From positions 1 to 64,000 of the forward strand of contig OZ220058.1 of the NCBI GenBank assembly GCA_964291475.2: a stretch of DNA of 64,000 nucleotides, given 5' to 3'. Positions 15,862 to 23,585 of this stretch are shown here, piece after piece. A program made the position numbers and the translations under genes. The stretch comes from DAOUKH01 sp964291475 (GTDB lineage: Bacteria; Chloroflexota; Dehalococcoidia; SHYB01). The notes under the pieces were generated by a model. The model was not told the origin of the DNA, did no database searches, and saw nothing but the letters and a program-made list of their open reading frames with translations. Numbering within the stretch: position 1 is the first letter of the stretch; every line of letters begins with the position of its first letter.

Positions 15862-16914
15862 ATGCCGTCAGGACGGAACCGGGGTCTGGTGCAGACCGTA
15901 CTGGGCCCCGTGCGTCCATCGGAACTGGGGGCCACCACCACCCACGAACACGTCTACGCCGACTTCTCCCGGATGTACCGCCCGGCGCAGGACTCGCCGG
16001 CTCCCGAGCTGGCGGACGCGCCGGTAACGCTGGAGAACCTGGGATGGATTCGGCGCAACTACTACAGCAACCGTCCCAACCTCCGGTTGACGGACCTGGA
16101 TGCAGCCATAGAGGAAGTCCGGAAGTACAAGGAAGCCGGTGGCGGGGCGATCGTGGAGGCGACCACGCCGGGCATCGGACGCTCGCCCGACGCGCTGGCC
16201 CGAATATCCCGCGAAACCGGTGTACACATCGTCATGGGGGCGGGCTTCTACGTGGGAGCGGCCCACCCCGACGACATGGATGAACGAAGCATAGAGGACC
16301 TGGCGCGGGAGATTGCCGGCGACATCGCCGACGGTGTGGGAGATAGCGGTGTGAAGGCGGGCATCATCGGGGAGATCGGCTGCACATGGCCCCTGGCTCC
16401 GAACGAGCGCAAGGCTCTGTCGGCGGCGGCAATGGCCCAGAAGGAAACGGGCGCGGCGATATCGGTCCATCCCGGGCGGCATCCCGCCGCGCCGCTGGAG
16501 ATCCTCGAAGTCCTCGCGGACGGCGGCGCGGATGTCTCTCGGGTGGTCATGGCGCATCTCGATCGGACCGTGTTCGAGTTCGGCGCGCTCGAGCGCATTG
16601 CCGCGTCGGGCTGCTACCTCGAATGGGACCTCTTCGGCAATGAGGGGTCGTACTACCCGCTGGCCGAGATCGACATGCCCGGCGACGCCCAGCGGCTGGA
16701 CTTCATAAGCCGGGCGGTCGACGCCGGCTACGGCGACCGCATCGTCATGGGTCACGACATCTTCACGAAGCACCGGCTCGTCCGCTACGGCGGGCACGGC
16801 TACGGCCACATCCTCGAGAACATCGTTCCCAAGATGCGGCGCAAGGGTTTTTCCGACGATGCGATTCGGGCGATAACGGTGGAGAACCCGGCGAGGTTGC
16901 TCGCGTTGGCGTGA
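15862..16914 (+). CDS. Phosphotriesterase family (PTE-like) hydrolase
   Basis: A 350-residue TIM-barrel metal hydrolase. The metal ligands are visible in order: HEH in ATTTHEHVYADF (near residue 27), EATTPGIGRSPDAL where the bridging Lys or Glu lies (near 98), HPGRHP (near 205), MAHLDRT (near 234) and GHDIFTKH (near 295). Most members are lactonases or esterases and not true phosphotriesterases, so the substrate is left open. The ATG has GAGGAG 7 bp upstream. The divergent flavin oxidoreductase next to it suggests a joint catabolic role. Confidence 0.88.
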   Translation: MPSGRNRGLVQTVLGPVRPSELGATTTHEHVYADFSRMYRPAQDSPAPELADAPVTLENLGWIRRNYYSNRPNLRLTDLDAAIEEVRKYKEAGGGAIVEATTPGIGRSPDALARISRETGVHIVMGAGFYVGAAHPDDMDERSIEDLAREIAGDIADGVGDSGVKAGIIGEIGCTWPLAPNERKALSAAAMAQKETGAAISVHPGRHPAAPLEILEVLADGGADVSRVVMAHLDRTVFEFGALERIAASGCYLEWDLFGNEGSYYPLAEIDMPGDAQRLDFISRAVDAGYGDRIVMGHDIFTKHRLVRYGGHGYGHILENIVPKMRRKGFSDDAIRAITVENPARLLALA

Positions 16915-17030
16915 GGGCGCGGCCTCCGTATCGAGGCGGCGGCCTTTGCGTTTCACGATCCTTTGGCCGCGACGCGGGACGACCCCTGCCGCATGAGCAA
17001 CGGCGGCGGAATACAATGAGAGCAAGGCCT

Positions 17031-17318
17031 ATGAAGGACAGTTCTCAGCAGCCGTCGGACGTTCAGGAGCAGCTACGGGCGTTGGAGGCTCTACCCGACG
17101 ACCAGATCGACACCTCCGACATTCCGGAGATTCTCGATTGGTCCGACGCGAGGCGCGGGGTCTTCTACCGGCCGTAAAGCAGCAGACTTACGCTGCGGCT
17201 CGACGCAGACATCGTCGCCTGGTTCAAGGCCCACGCTCGCGGCGGCCGCGGGTACCAGACCGACATCAACGGGGCGCTCCGCGAGCATGTGCAGAGGACG
17301 GCGCGCTCGACGAGGTAG
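17031..17318 (+). pseudogene. Interrupted BrnA-family antitoxin
   Basis: The first part ends DIPEILDWSDARRGVFYRP and meets a TAA at 17175-17177. The same frame then continues LTLRLDADIVAWFKAHA and GYQTDINGALREHV to a TAG at 17316. Together they make one BrnA-like antitoxin with a ribbon-helix-helix at the C-terminus. A second frame reads VKQQ over the break, which resembles intact BrnA sequences and suggests small compensating deletions near 17172 and 17185. No BrnT toxin precedes it, since the gap to the previous gene is only about 115 bp. It is probably dead; a read error is the alternative. Confidence 0.7.
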
Positions 17319-17348
17319 TGCGGCAGGCGGGGGCGGGGAGGCAGGCCC

Positions 17349-17591
17349 TCAGGCGTCGCCGGCGGGGAGAACCCGCCACTTCTTGGCCAGCGCCTCGTAG
17401 CGTGGGTCGTCGCGCTCCGCCGGCTTGAACGCACCCCGCCACCCGTCGGTGAAGGAGGGAGCATCCTCACCGACGAGCTCCCGGAGCGACTGCTCGATGA
17501 GTGACGGCAGCGACACGCCGTGGGCGCGGGCGTACAGCTTGGCTATGGGGACGAGGGCGGCGTCGATGGTGATGGTGAACTTCTGCTTCAT
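17349..17591 (-). CDS. Orphan ribbon-helix-helix antitoxin-like protein (DUF6364-like)
   Basis: An 80-residue protein that begins KQKFTITIDAALVPIAKLYA and continues GVSLPSLIEQSLRELV, the strand and two helices of a MetJ/Arc repressor fold, followed by an acidic tail that could wrap a toxin. Family members pair with PIN-domain toxins. No such toxin lies on either side: a broken brnA is convergent and a gene of unknown function is upstream. It may be a solitary antitoxin or a leftover module. Confidence 0.65.
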   Translation of the reverse strand: MKQKFTITIDAALVPIAKLYARAHGVSLPSLIEQSLRELVGEDAPSFTDGWRGAFKPAERDDPRYEALAKKWRVLPAGDA

Positions 17592-17681
17592 GGTGGGGTC
17601 AGCGTGCGTGGAATCTTCCCCTCAGCCTGCCAAATCGTCCCTTTGTATGAGACTGATCGCCGTCAGGGGACCGTCTTGGTC

Positions 17682-18833
17682 TTACGAATGCTCGCGGTCC
17701 GGCTCTGGCATCTTGATTTCTTCCAGGTAGAGCGTGTGCTTTTCACGGCCCACCGCCACCACTTCTATTTCTTCGGTGCAAGTGAACCGATACTGTTTTC
17801 CGGTAGTCAATCCACGCAGACTTGGCCCGCCTTCCCTGACCCAGCCGCTCCTTTGGCCTTCTTCGGTTAGCAGACCCCAGTGACCAGTTTCTGTGTTTAC
17901 TCTCTCGAACGAACCAACTAGTGCCACTGTTTCAGTGGCCAGGTTGCTAATGGACGAGAGAGACTCCGCTAGTTTCCGGGCCACGACTTCCGACACCCCA
18001 CCATGCTGCACGTCTGAAAATGCAGGGTCAGCCCATCCGTACCTCAGCCCAGTACCATGCTCTTGCAAGAATCGCATAAGGTTCACGTAGGAACCTGCCA
18101 GATGGCCTTTGTATGGCTGCAACAGTTGCGGTGCTTCGTCAGGGTTGGTAGCACATGCAAAAACTTCGTCCATCTTCTTCAGGCCACGCACCAACTCCTT
18201 CGAAGAACCGAACAAATCTGGCTGTCGGGCAGCCTCTAGAACTACACGATATGAACCCGGCGCCGCTGGAATCACCACATCCATGAGATGACCATCACTG
18301 GCATCGATCTTCTGTCGCTCCCTTGCAGGCAGATCTCGCAAGGCGGCGCGATAGGCGCGCTGCACAATCGTCTGCAAGTGCAGCAAGAGCCCCGCTAGTG
18401 TCGTCATCCTAATGCGATGTCCGCCTGCAGTCTCTGGCGGTTCGGCGCTAAACTCAAAGATGATATTGCCTCGCTGACGGGCTTGCTGTAAGGCGAAGTC
18501 ATCTACAGAAACGTTGTCCAAGAAGAATCCCTCTTCTGGAAGTAGAGCAATTTCGGTGGGTTGTGGCTCAAGCACCAACGGCTGACCGGGTTCTCCGTCT
18601 GATGTCGTTACAAACCACTCGCCGTTTGGCGCCTCCAAGAACATGGCCCGTAGATCCATGTTGCCGACACGAAATCGTCGCAGTTGTTCTGGTGATACAC
18701 CTGCTACCAGATATCGCCCAGACTCGTCTATTACCATTCCGATGTAGTGGCCGCCAATGGAGTCTTGCCCCGCGAACACTTCCACGCCATCGTAGTACAC
18801 GAGGGTTTCTGTCGGTTGTATGGTCTTCATCAT
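17682..18833 (-). CDS. Conserved protein of unknown function (DUF6575-like)
   Basis: This 383-residue soluble protein begins MKTIQPTETLVYYDGVEVFAGQ cut by a strand-rich N-terminal domain (YIGMVIDESGRYLVAGVSPEQLRRFRVGNMDL) that resembles the DUF6575 group; the rest includes an Ala/Arg-rich helix (LHLQTIVQRAYRAALRDLP) and a beta-rich C-terminus. No catalytic motif or membrane segment is seen. It overlaps the end of the upstream small gene by 4 nt, so the two form a translationally coupled pair. Codon and base use are visibly less GC-rich than the surrounding core genes, which fits acquisition by transfer. Function is unknown. Confidence 0.6.
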   Translation of the reverse strand: MMKTIQPTETLVYYDGVEVFAGQDSIGGHYIGMVIDESGRYLVAGVSPEQLRRFRVGNMDLRAMFLEAPNGEWFVTTSDGEPGQPLVLEPQPTEIALLPEEGFFLDNVSVDDFALQQARQRGNIIFEFSAEPPETAGGHRIRMTTLAGLLLHLQTIVQRAYRAALRDLPARERQKIDASDGHLMDVVIPAAPGSYRVVLEAARQPDLFGSSKELVRGLKKMDEVFACATNPDEAPQLLQPYKGHLAGSYVNLMRFLQEHGTGLRYGWADPAFSDVQHGGVSEVVARKLAESLSSISNLATETVALVGSFERVNTETGHWGLLTEEGQRSGWVREGGPSLRGLTTGKQYRFTCTEEIEVVAVGREKHTLYLEEIKMPEPDREHS

Positions 18834-19219
18834 GTACGCACCTGACAGTTAGCCAAGACATCGAAGTCGGCAAATGGCCACCAAGTGTGGTGTGTCCTCT
18901 GACCAGTCTGCTGGATGTAGCCCGCACCGTCTTCCAGAGCAAGCCGCCCAACCATTGCACCTTTCATCGTGGGCCTCTTAAGTTGCTTCTCTGCCTGGTG
19001 GAGTTCTGAGAAAACCGACAAACCGCGCGCTTGACACTCCGGCACATTGAACTGGTTGTTTCGGTTATTCGCACGCTGCGAACGAAAGTCGTCATCCGTA
19101 GGCGGATCGGATCGTACAATGCGAAAAACGATACGAGGTGCGGTGATCTCCTCTGCTTCGGCCGGTGGGCAGCCCTCGGGAAGAGGTTCCCGAAACCGCC
19201 TGTGTGTTTTGGACTCCAT
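18830..19219 (-). CDS. Small conserved protein, partner of the DUF6575-like gene
   Basis: A 129-residue protein reading ESKTHRRFREPLPEGCPP, EEITAPRIVFRIVRSDPPT, PECQARGLSVFSE and HHTWWPFADFDVLANC. The string of conserved-looking aromatic, Cys and His residues and its coupling to the next gene support a real product, but I know no function for it. The frame stays open to 19402; I start at the Met at 19219 because the upstream part has no family character. A weak promoter (TTGACA at 19381-19386, TACCCT at 19356-19361, 19 bp spacing) lies upstream, in a 220 bp gap that otherwise shows nothing. Confidence 0.55.
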   Translation of the reverse strand: MESKTHRRFREPLPEGCPPAEAEEITAPRIVFRIVRSDPPTDDDFRSQRANNRNNQFNVPECQARGLSVFSELHQAEKQLKRPTMKGAMVGRLALEDGAGYIQQTGQRTHHTWWPFADFDVLANCQVRT

Positions 19220-19439
19220 GCGAGGACAAGGTGGGAGAGACGCGCGTTGGGCCGCTTCCGCGAGGGTTGCCCTCGAAACCGGTCTCGTGCTCCCATAGGA
19301 GACACCTTGTCGTGCCGACGCTAAGGGGACACCCAGCGTTCTGACTTGCCCAAGAAGGGTAGCAGTCGGGCTGGGTCGCTTGTCAATCCCCGTAGGACAC
19401 ACCCCCGTGCATGATCTTGGGAGTGGAGTGCGGAACTGG

Positions 19440-20990
19440 CTAGGAGCGGTAGAGGCGGACGCGGCGGAAGGGTTCGCGGCCGGCGCTGCGGGATTCGAGG
19501 CCGCTGCGTTCGGCGATTTGGTGTTGGAGGCGGCGAACGTAGGAGCTTTGGGGGAGGAGCTCGACGCTTTCCTGGTCGCCGCCTTGCCTGAGGCGGTCTG
19601 CGGCGTCCTCGGCTTCGGAGACGGCGGTCTCCAGGGAGCGCTCGGGGGCGTTGGCCTGCGCGATGCTGACGAGGCACTGCTCGATCTGCTGCCCGGTGTT
19701 CTTGCGGAGGACGTAGACGGGGATCGAGGCCGCCTCGGCGCTGCGCACGGCCTGGGGCCGGTTGCGGTAGTGAGCCTTGGTGGTCATCACGGCGTCGGCG
19801 TGGCGGACGTCGGTGATGACGTCGATGGGGAGGCCCGAGGAGCGGGTGACCTGCTCGGTGCGACTCCGGTTGACGCCGAAGGGGAAGACGCGGACACGGG
19901 TCTTGGGGGCGCGCTCGCCGTTCTGGCGGAGCTGGCCGCCGGGGGCGGCGGCGGGAGCGGGGGGCGGCGGCTGGGTGGCCACGACGTCGCCGGCGGTGTC
20001 GATCGAGCGGTTCTCGGGCGAGATGGGGTTGCCGCGGAGCATGGAGTCGACGGTGCGGGCGACGTCCTTGTGAACGGCGACCTCGCTCCAGCTTTGTATC
20101 TCGACGAGCACGTCGAAGGTGGGCGGGGCCTTGCGCTCGAGGATGCTCTTCTGGGTGCGTCGGCGGCGGGCCTCCTCGTCGCCGAGGGTGACCGACTGGA
20201 TGCCGCCGATGAGGTCGGAGAGGGTCGGGTTCAGAATCAGGTTCTCCAGGGAGTTGCCGTGAGCGGTGGCGATGAGCTGGACGCCGCGCTCGGCGATGGT
20301 CCGGGCGGCCTGGGCCTCGAGCTCGCGGCCGATCTCGTCGATGATGATGACCTGGGGCATGTGGTTCTCGACGGCCTCGATCATCACCTCGTGCTGGAGG
20401 GCGGGGGAGGGGACCTGCATGCGGCGGGCGCGTCCGATGCCGTGGTGGGGGATGTCGCCGTCGCCGGCGATCTCGTTGGAAGTATCGACGACGACGACGC
20501 GGCGGTCGTGCTCGTCGGCGAGGACGCGGGCGACCTCGCGGAGCATCGTGGTCTTGCCCACGCCCGGGCGGCCCAACAGGAGGACGCTGCGGCCGGACTT
20601 GGTGAGGTCGTCGATGATCTTGATGGTGCCGAAGACGGCGCGTCCGACGCGGGCGGTGAGGCCGATGATCTTGCCCTTGCGGTTGCGGATGGCGGAGATG
20701 CGGTGGAGGGTGCGCTCGATGCCGGCACGGTTGTCCTGGCCGAAGTCGCCGATGCGCTCGGCGACGAACTGAAGGTCGTCGACGGTGACGTCGCCGCCCT
20801 CGATCGCCATCTCGCGGTCGAGGAAGCGCGCGGTGGGGGGACGGCCGAAGTCGAGGACGATTTCGAGCAGCTCGTCGAGGTCGTCCTGGGCGCGCAGGGG
20901 CGCGGTGACCCTCGGCGGCAGCACCGAGAGGAGCTGTTCCAGCTCGGTGGAGTCGGCGCCGGGCTCGGTGTAGGTGGTCAGGGAGGTCAT
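19440..20990 (-). CDS. R3H-type AAA ATPase (Ycf45/SpoIIIAA-like)
   Basis: This 516-residue protein has an N-terminal strand-helix region (LLSVLPPRVTAPL), then an ATPase core with Walker A LLLGRPGVGKTTMLRE near residue 139, DTSNEIAGDGDIPH, Walker B QVIIIDEIGRELEAQAA and TAHGNSLENLI. A Pro/Ala-rich linker (about 360-385) leads to a C-terminal nucleic-acid-binding part with VMTTKAHYRNRPQAVR. This matches the Ycf45-like family of single-strand nucleic-acid-binding ATPases of unknown role. The ATG overlaps the stop of the upstream gene (ATGA). The long frame upstream to 21767 is a shadow of the neighbour. Confidence 0.85.
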   Translation of the reverse strand: MTSLTTYTEPGADSTELEQLLSVLPPRVTAPLRAQDDLDELLEIVLDFGRPPTARFLDREMAIEGGDVTVDDLQFVAERIGDFGQDNRAGIERTLHRISAIRNRKGKIIGLTARVGRAVFGTIKIIDDLTKSGRSVLLLGRPGVGKTTMLREVARVLADEHDRRVVVVDTSNEIAGDGDIPHHGIGRARRMQVPSPALQHEVMIEAVENHMPQVIIIDEIGRELEAQAARTIAERGVQLIATAHGNSLENLILNPTLSDLIGGIQSVTLGDEEARRRRTQKSILERKAPPTFDVLVEIQSWSEVAVHKDVARTVDSMLRGNPISPENRSIDTAGDVVATQPPPPAPAAAPGGQLRQNGERAPKTRVRVFPFGVNRSRTEQVTRSSGLPIDVITDVRHADAVMTTKAHYRNRPQAVRSAEAASIPVYVLRKNTGQQIEQCLVSIAQANAPERSLETAVSEAEDAADRLRQGGDQESVELLPQSSYVRRLQHQIAERSGLESRSAGREPFRRVRLYRS

Positions 20991-21907
20991 GCGCCCACCG
21001 CGATGAGTCCAGGGTGTGAGACTTCGGCGGTCATGCGTTTCACGTAGAGCCGCAGTGAGTCGATGCAACTGAAGCCGTGGCGCTCGGCGGAGTCGGCGTC
21101 GAAGGGGCGGTCGTGGGGGACAAGGAGCAGCAGGTCTTTGCCCTCGCCCGCGGCGACTGCGCCTTCGAGGAGGCGGTCGAAGGCCGCGTCGGCGCCCGGC
21201 GCGGTCACGATCTCGATGAGGCCGCGCCCGCCGGCGGGGGAGGCCTCGGCGTAGCCCTCGAAGCCGGCGCCGTTTTCGGCGACGAGCATGCGGCGCTCGG
21301 GCCGGGGGGCGGAGCGTTCGTCGGACCATTGGGCGAAGGTCAGGCCTTCGGCGCGGCGCCCGCGTCCGAGGAAGGCCCGCAGGTAGAGGCGGAAGAGATC
21401 GTGGAGGTCCTGGGCGCGGGCCGGGCGCGCGGGAGCGTGCCCGTTGGCGGTTGACTGGGCCGGGCCTTTGGGCCGGAAGTAGAGATCGTCGGTGGAGCAG
21501 ACGTGGAAGTTGGCGGCGCGGGCCTCGGCGTCGACGGGGCTGTCGAGGGAGAGGCGCAGGAAGAGCCGCTGCGCGCCGAGGCCGCCGGCCGCGGCGGCGG
21601 CCTCTTCGAGGAGCTCGGCGGCGTCCTGCTCGCGGCCCCTGGCGACGTGGAGGCTGTCGACCTCCCAGCAGGAGCCGCCGGCCCGCATCCGGATACCGAC
21701 GGCGCCGGTGGGAATCCCGGTCCGGGAGAGCAGCCAGGCGTGTCTCCTGCGCCGGTGGGGCAGCCACTCGGCAGCCAGCGCGCCCAGCGGCAGTAGGACG
21801 CCCGGCTCCCGGCCCAACGTCGAGCCCGCGCGCGCCTCGTTGGGCGCGGCGCGTAACTGCAGCGGCAGCAGCGTCAGGGCGTCGGTGGGGCTAACGGGCC
21901 GCAGCAT
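20987..21907 (-). CDS. Tandem GNAT acetyltransferase-like protein
   Basis: 306 residues, with two weak N-acetyltransferase-like halves: the first around CWEVDSLHVARGREQDAAELL (residues about 80-105), where HVARGREQDA resembles the acetyl-CoA loop, and the second around GYAEASPAGGRGLIEIVTAP (about 215-235). The catalytic residues are not clear, so the activity is uncertain. It overlaps pdxT by 17 nt at its start and the ATPase by 4 nt at its end, so all three are one translational unit after pdxS. Similar Chloroflexota proteins are annotated only as GNAT-like. Confidence 0.6.
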   Translation of the reverse strand: MLRPVSPTDALTLLPLQLRAAPNEARAGSTLGREPGVLLPLGALAAEWLPHRRRRHAWLLSRTGIPTGAVGIRMRAGGSCWEVDSLHVARGREQDAAELLEEAAAAAGGLGAQRLFLRLSLDSPVDAEARAANFHVCSTDDLYFRPKGPAQSTANGHAPARPARAQDLHDLFRLYLRAFLGRGRRAEGLTFAQWSDERSAPRPERRMLVAENGAGFEGYAEASPAGGRGLIEIVTAPGADAAFDRLLEGAVAAGEGKDLLLLVPHDRPFDADSAERHGFSCIDSLRLYVKRMTAEVSHPGLIAVGA

Positions 21908-22496
21908 GGAGCTCCTCGGCTGCCTGCTTGGTCATATTCAGGAAGTACGCATGGAAGCGGTCATCGGAGGTTAACTCGGGGTGGAAGGCAGTGCCCAGCA
22001 GCGGGCCGCAGCGAACGGCGACCGCGCCGTTGGCGGGCAGGCTCGCCAGCACCTCGACGCCGGATCCGACGCCGACGATCTTGGGGGCGCGGATGAAGAC
22101 GGCGTGGAATGCGCCGCCGCCCAGGGCGGGGACGTCGATGGCGGTCTCGAAGCTGTCGACCTGGCGGCCGTAGGCGTTGCGCTCGACGTCGACGTCGAGG
22201 CCGCCGATGAGGGGGCGGTCGCGGCCGACGACACGGTCGGCGAGCGCGATGAGGCCGGCGCAGGTGCCCCAGACGGGGACGCCGGAGCCGGCAAGGCGCC
22301 GGATGGGGGCGGCGAGGCCGTAGAGGGCGAGGAGGCGGTCGAAGGTGGTGGTCTCGCCGCCGGGGATGATGAGGCCGTGGAGGCCGTCGAGGTCGTCGGG
22401 GAGACGCACGCGTCGGGGCTCGGCGCCGAGTTCTACGAGCCGCGTTGCGTGCTCGGCGAAGTCTCCCTGCAGGGCGAGTACGCCGATCGAGGTCAT
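21891..22496 (-). CDS. pdxT: Pyridoxal 5'-phosphate synthase glutaminase subunit PdxT
   Basis: A 201-residue class-I glutaminase that releases ammonia from glutamine for PdxS. The start is IGVLALQGDFAEH; LIIPGGETTTFDRLL is the Gly-Gly-Glu-Thr-Thr signature; the nucleophile is the Cys of VWGTCAGLIALA near residue 79; the His-Glu pair is in TAFHPELTSDDRFH near 172. The length is typical. It follows pdxS with a 62 bp gap on the same strand, the usual arrangement of the deoxyxylulose-independent vitamin B6 route. Confidence 0.97.
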   Translation of the reverse strand: MTSIGVLALQGDFAEHATRLVELGAEPRRVRLPDDLDGLHGLIIPGGETTTFDRLLALYGLAAPIRRLAGSGVPVWGTCAGLIALADRVVGRDRPLIGGLDVDVERNAYGRQVDSFETAIDVPALGGGAFHAVFIRAPKIVGVGSGVEVLASLPANGAVAVRCGPLLGTAFHPELTSDDRFHAYFLNMTKQAAEELHAAAR

Positions 22497-22558
22497 TCCA
22501 GAGCTACCGCCCCCAGCGCCATGCCGCCGTCCACCGCCTCCGTTCTCCCCGGAATGCG

Positions 22559-23440
22559 CTACCAGCCCCTTGCGGCGAGCATCTCTTCGGGGTCCATCGA
22601 GCGGACGTCCAGGCCGGACATCGCTCCGCCGAGGCCCACCGAGACCTTCGCCAGGATGTCGGGGTTGTCGTAGTGCGTGGTGGCCTCGACGATGGCCTTG
22701 GCCCTGGGCGCGGGATCGTCGGACTTGAAGATGCCCGAGCCGACGAAGACGCCGTCGACGCCCAACTGCATCATGAGGGCGGCGTCGGCGGGGGTCGCGA
22801 TGCCGCCGGCCGCGAAGTTGACCACCGGCAGGGAGCCGGTACGGTTGATCTCTTCCAGGACGTGGAGCGGCGCGCCGAGCTCCTTGGCCTCGGCGACGAG
22901 CTCGTCCTTGCCGAGGGAGCGGACCTTCTTGATGCCCGCGGTGACGGTGCGGATGTGGCGAACGGCCTCGACGACGTTGCCGGTGCCGGCCTCGCCCTTG
23001 GTGCGGACCATGGCGGCGCCTTCGCCGATGCGGCGGGCGGCCTCGCCGAGGTCTCGGCAGCCGCAGACGAAGGGGACCTTGAAGTCGTGCTTCCAGATGT
23101 GGTTGGCCTCGTCGGCGGGGGTGAGAACCTCGGACTCGTCGATGTAGTCGACGCCGAGGGCTTCGAGGACCTGCGCCTCGACGAAGTGTCCGATGCGGGC
23201 CTTGGCCATGACGGGAATGGAGACGGACTCCTGGATGCGCTGGATGACGGTGGGGTCGGCCATGCGGGCCACGCCGCCGGCGGCGCGGATGTCGGCGGGG
23301 ACGCGCTCAAGCGCCATGACGGCGCAGGCGCCGGCCTCCTCCGCGATCTTGGCGTGGTCGGGGGTGACCACGTCCATGATGACGCCGCCCTTGAGCATCT
23401 GGGCGAGCCCGGCCTTCAGAGTAAACGTGCCTTGCTCCAT
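22559..23440 (-). CDS. pdxS: Pyridoxal 5'-phosphate synthase lyase subunit PdxS
   Basis: A 293-residue TIM barrel that condenses ribose 5-phosphate, glyceraldehyde 3-phosphate and ammonia to PLP. Recognised by FTLKAGLAQMLKGGVIMDV at the start, the active-site Lys in PVMAKARIGHFVEAQ (near residue 80), VRTKGEAGTGNVVEAVRH (the second Lys) and NFAAGGIATPADAALMMQLG. The length and conservation are typical for the family. A perfect -10 box lies upstream at 23486-23491. It leads a four-gene minus-strand unit: pdxS, pdxT, GNAT-like, ATPase. Confidence 0.98.
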   Translation of the reverse strand: MEQGTFTLKAGLAQMLKGGVIMDVVTPDHAKIAEEAGACAVMALERVPADIRAAGGVARMADPTVIQRIQESVSIPVMAKARIGHFVEAQVLEALGVDYIDESEVLTPADEANHIWKHDFKVPFVCGCRDLGEAARRIGEGAAMVRTKGEAGTGNVVEAVRHIRTVTAGIKKVRSLGKDELVAEAKELGAPLHVLEEINRTGSLPVVNFAAGGIATPADAALMMQLGVDGVFVGSGIFKSDDPAPRAKAIVEATTHYDNPDILAKVSVGLGGAMSGLDVRSMDPEEMLAARGW

Positions 23441-23485
23441 GTCCTACGGCCTTCCGTTAGTGGTAACGCTCCGCCGACGCTTGCT

Positions 23486-23491
23486 ATTATA
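23486..23491 (-). promoter_or_regulatory. -10 box before pdxS
   Basis: TATAAT on the minus strand, about 45 bp before the pdxS ATG. The region 17 bp upstream (GGGCCG) is a poor -35 box, so an activator or another sigma contact may be needed. Confidence 0.45.
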
Positions 23492-23585
23492 CGCAATCAG
23501 GGCAGGGTCGGCCCGCGCCGTCGCCTGCTCTGTTAGCGCCCTACTTTCCACGGGCAGGCTACCGGCATGCGCACAGAGGCCCTTC

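Noticed and set aside
17175..17177. BrnA stop as another recoding event like the two UGA sites
   Set aside because: The stop is TAA, it is not at a redox residue, and the neighbouring frame suggests small deletions.
19380..21047. Long plus-strand frame of 555 residues opposite the ATPase
   Set aside because: It is a GC-rich antisense shadow (Gly/Asp/Val-rich) with no domain.
19440..21767. A 775-residue version of the AAA ATPase
   Set aside because: The first 259 codons lie antiparallel-free but in another frame over the acetyltransferase-like gene and are Arg/Pro-rich; the ATG at 20990 overlapping the stop of that gene is far better.
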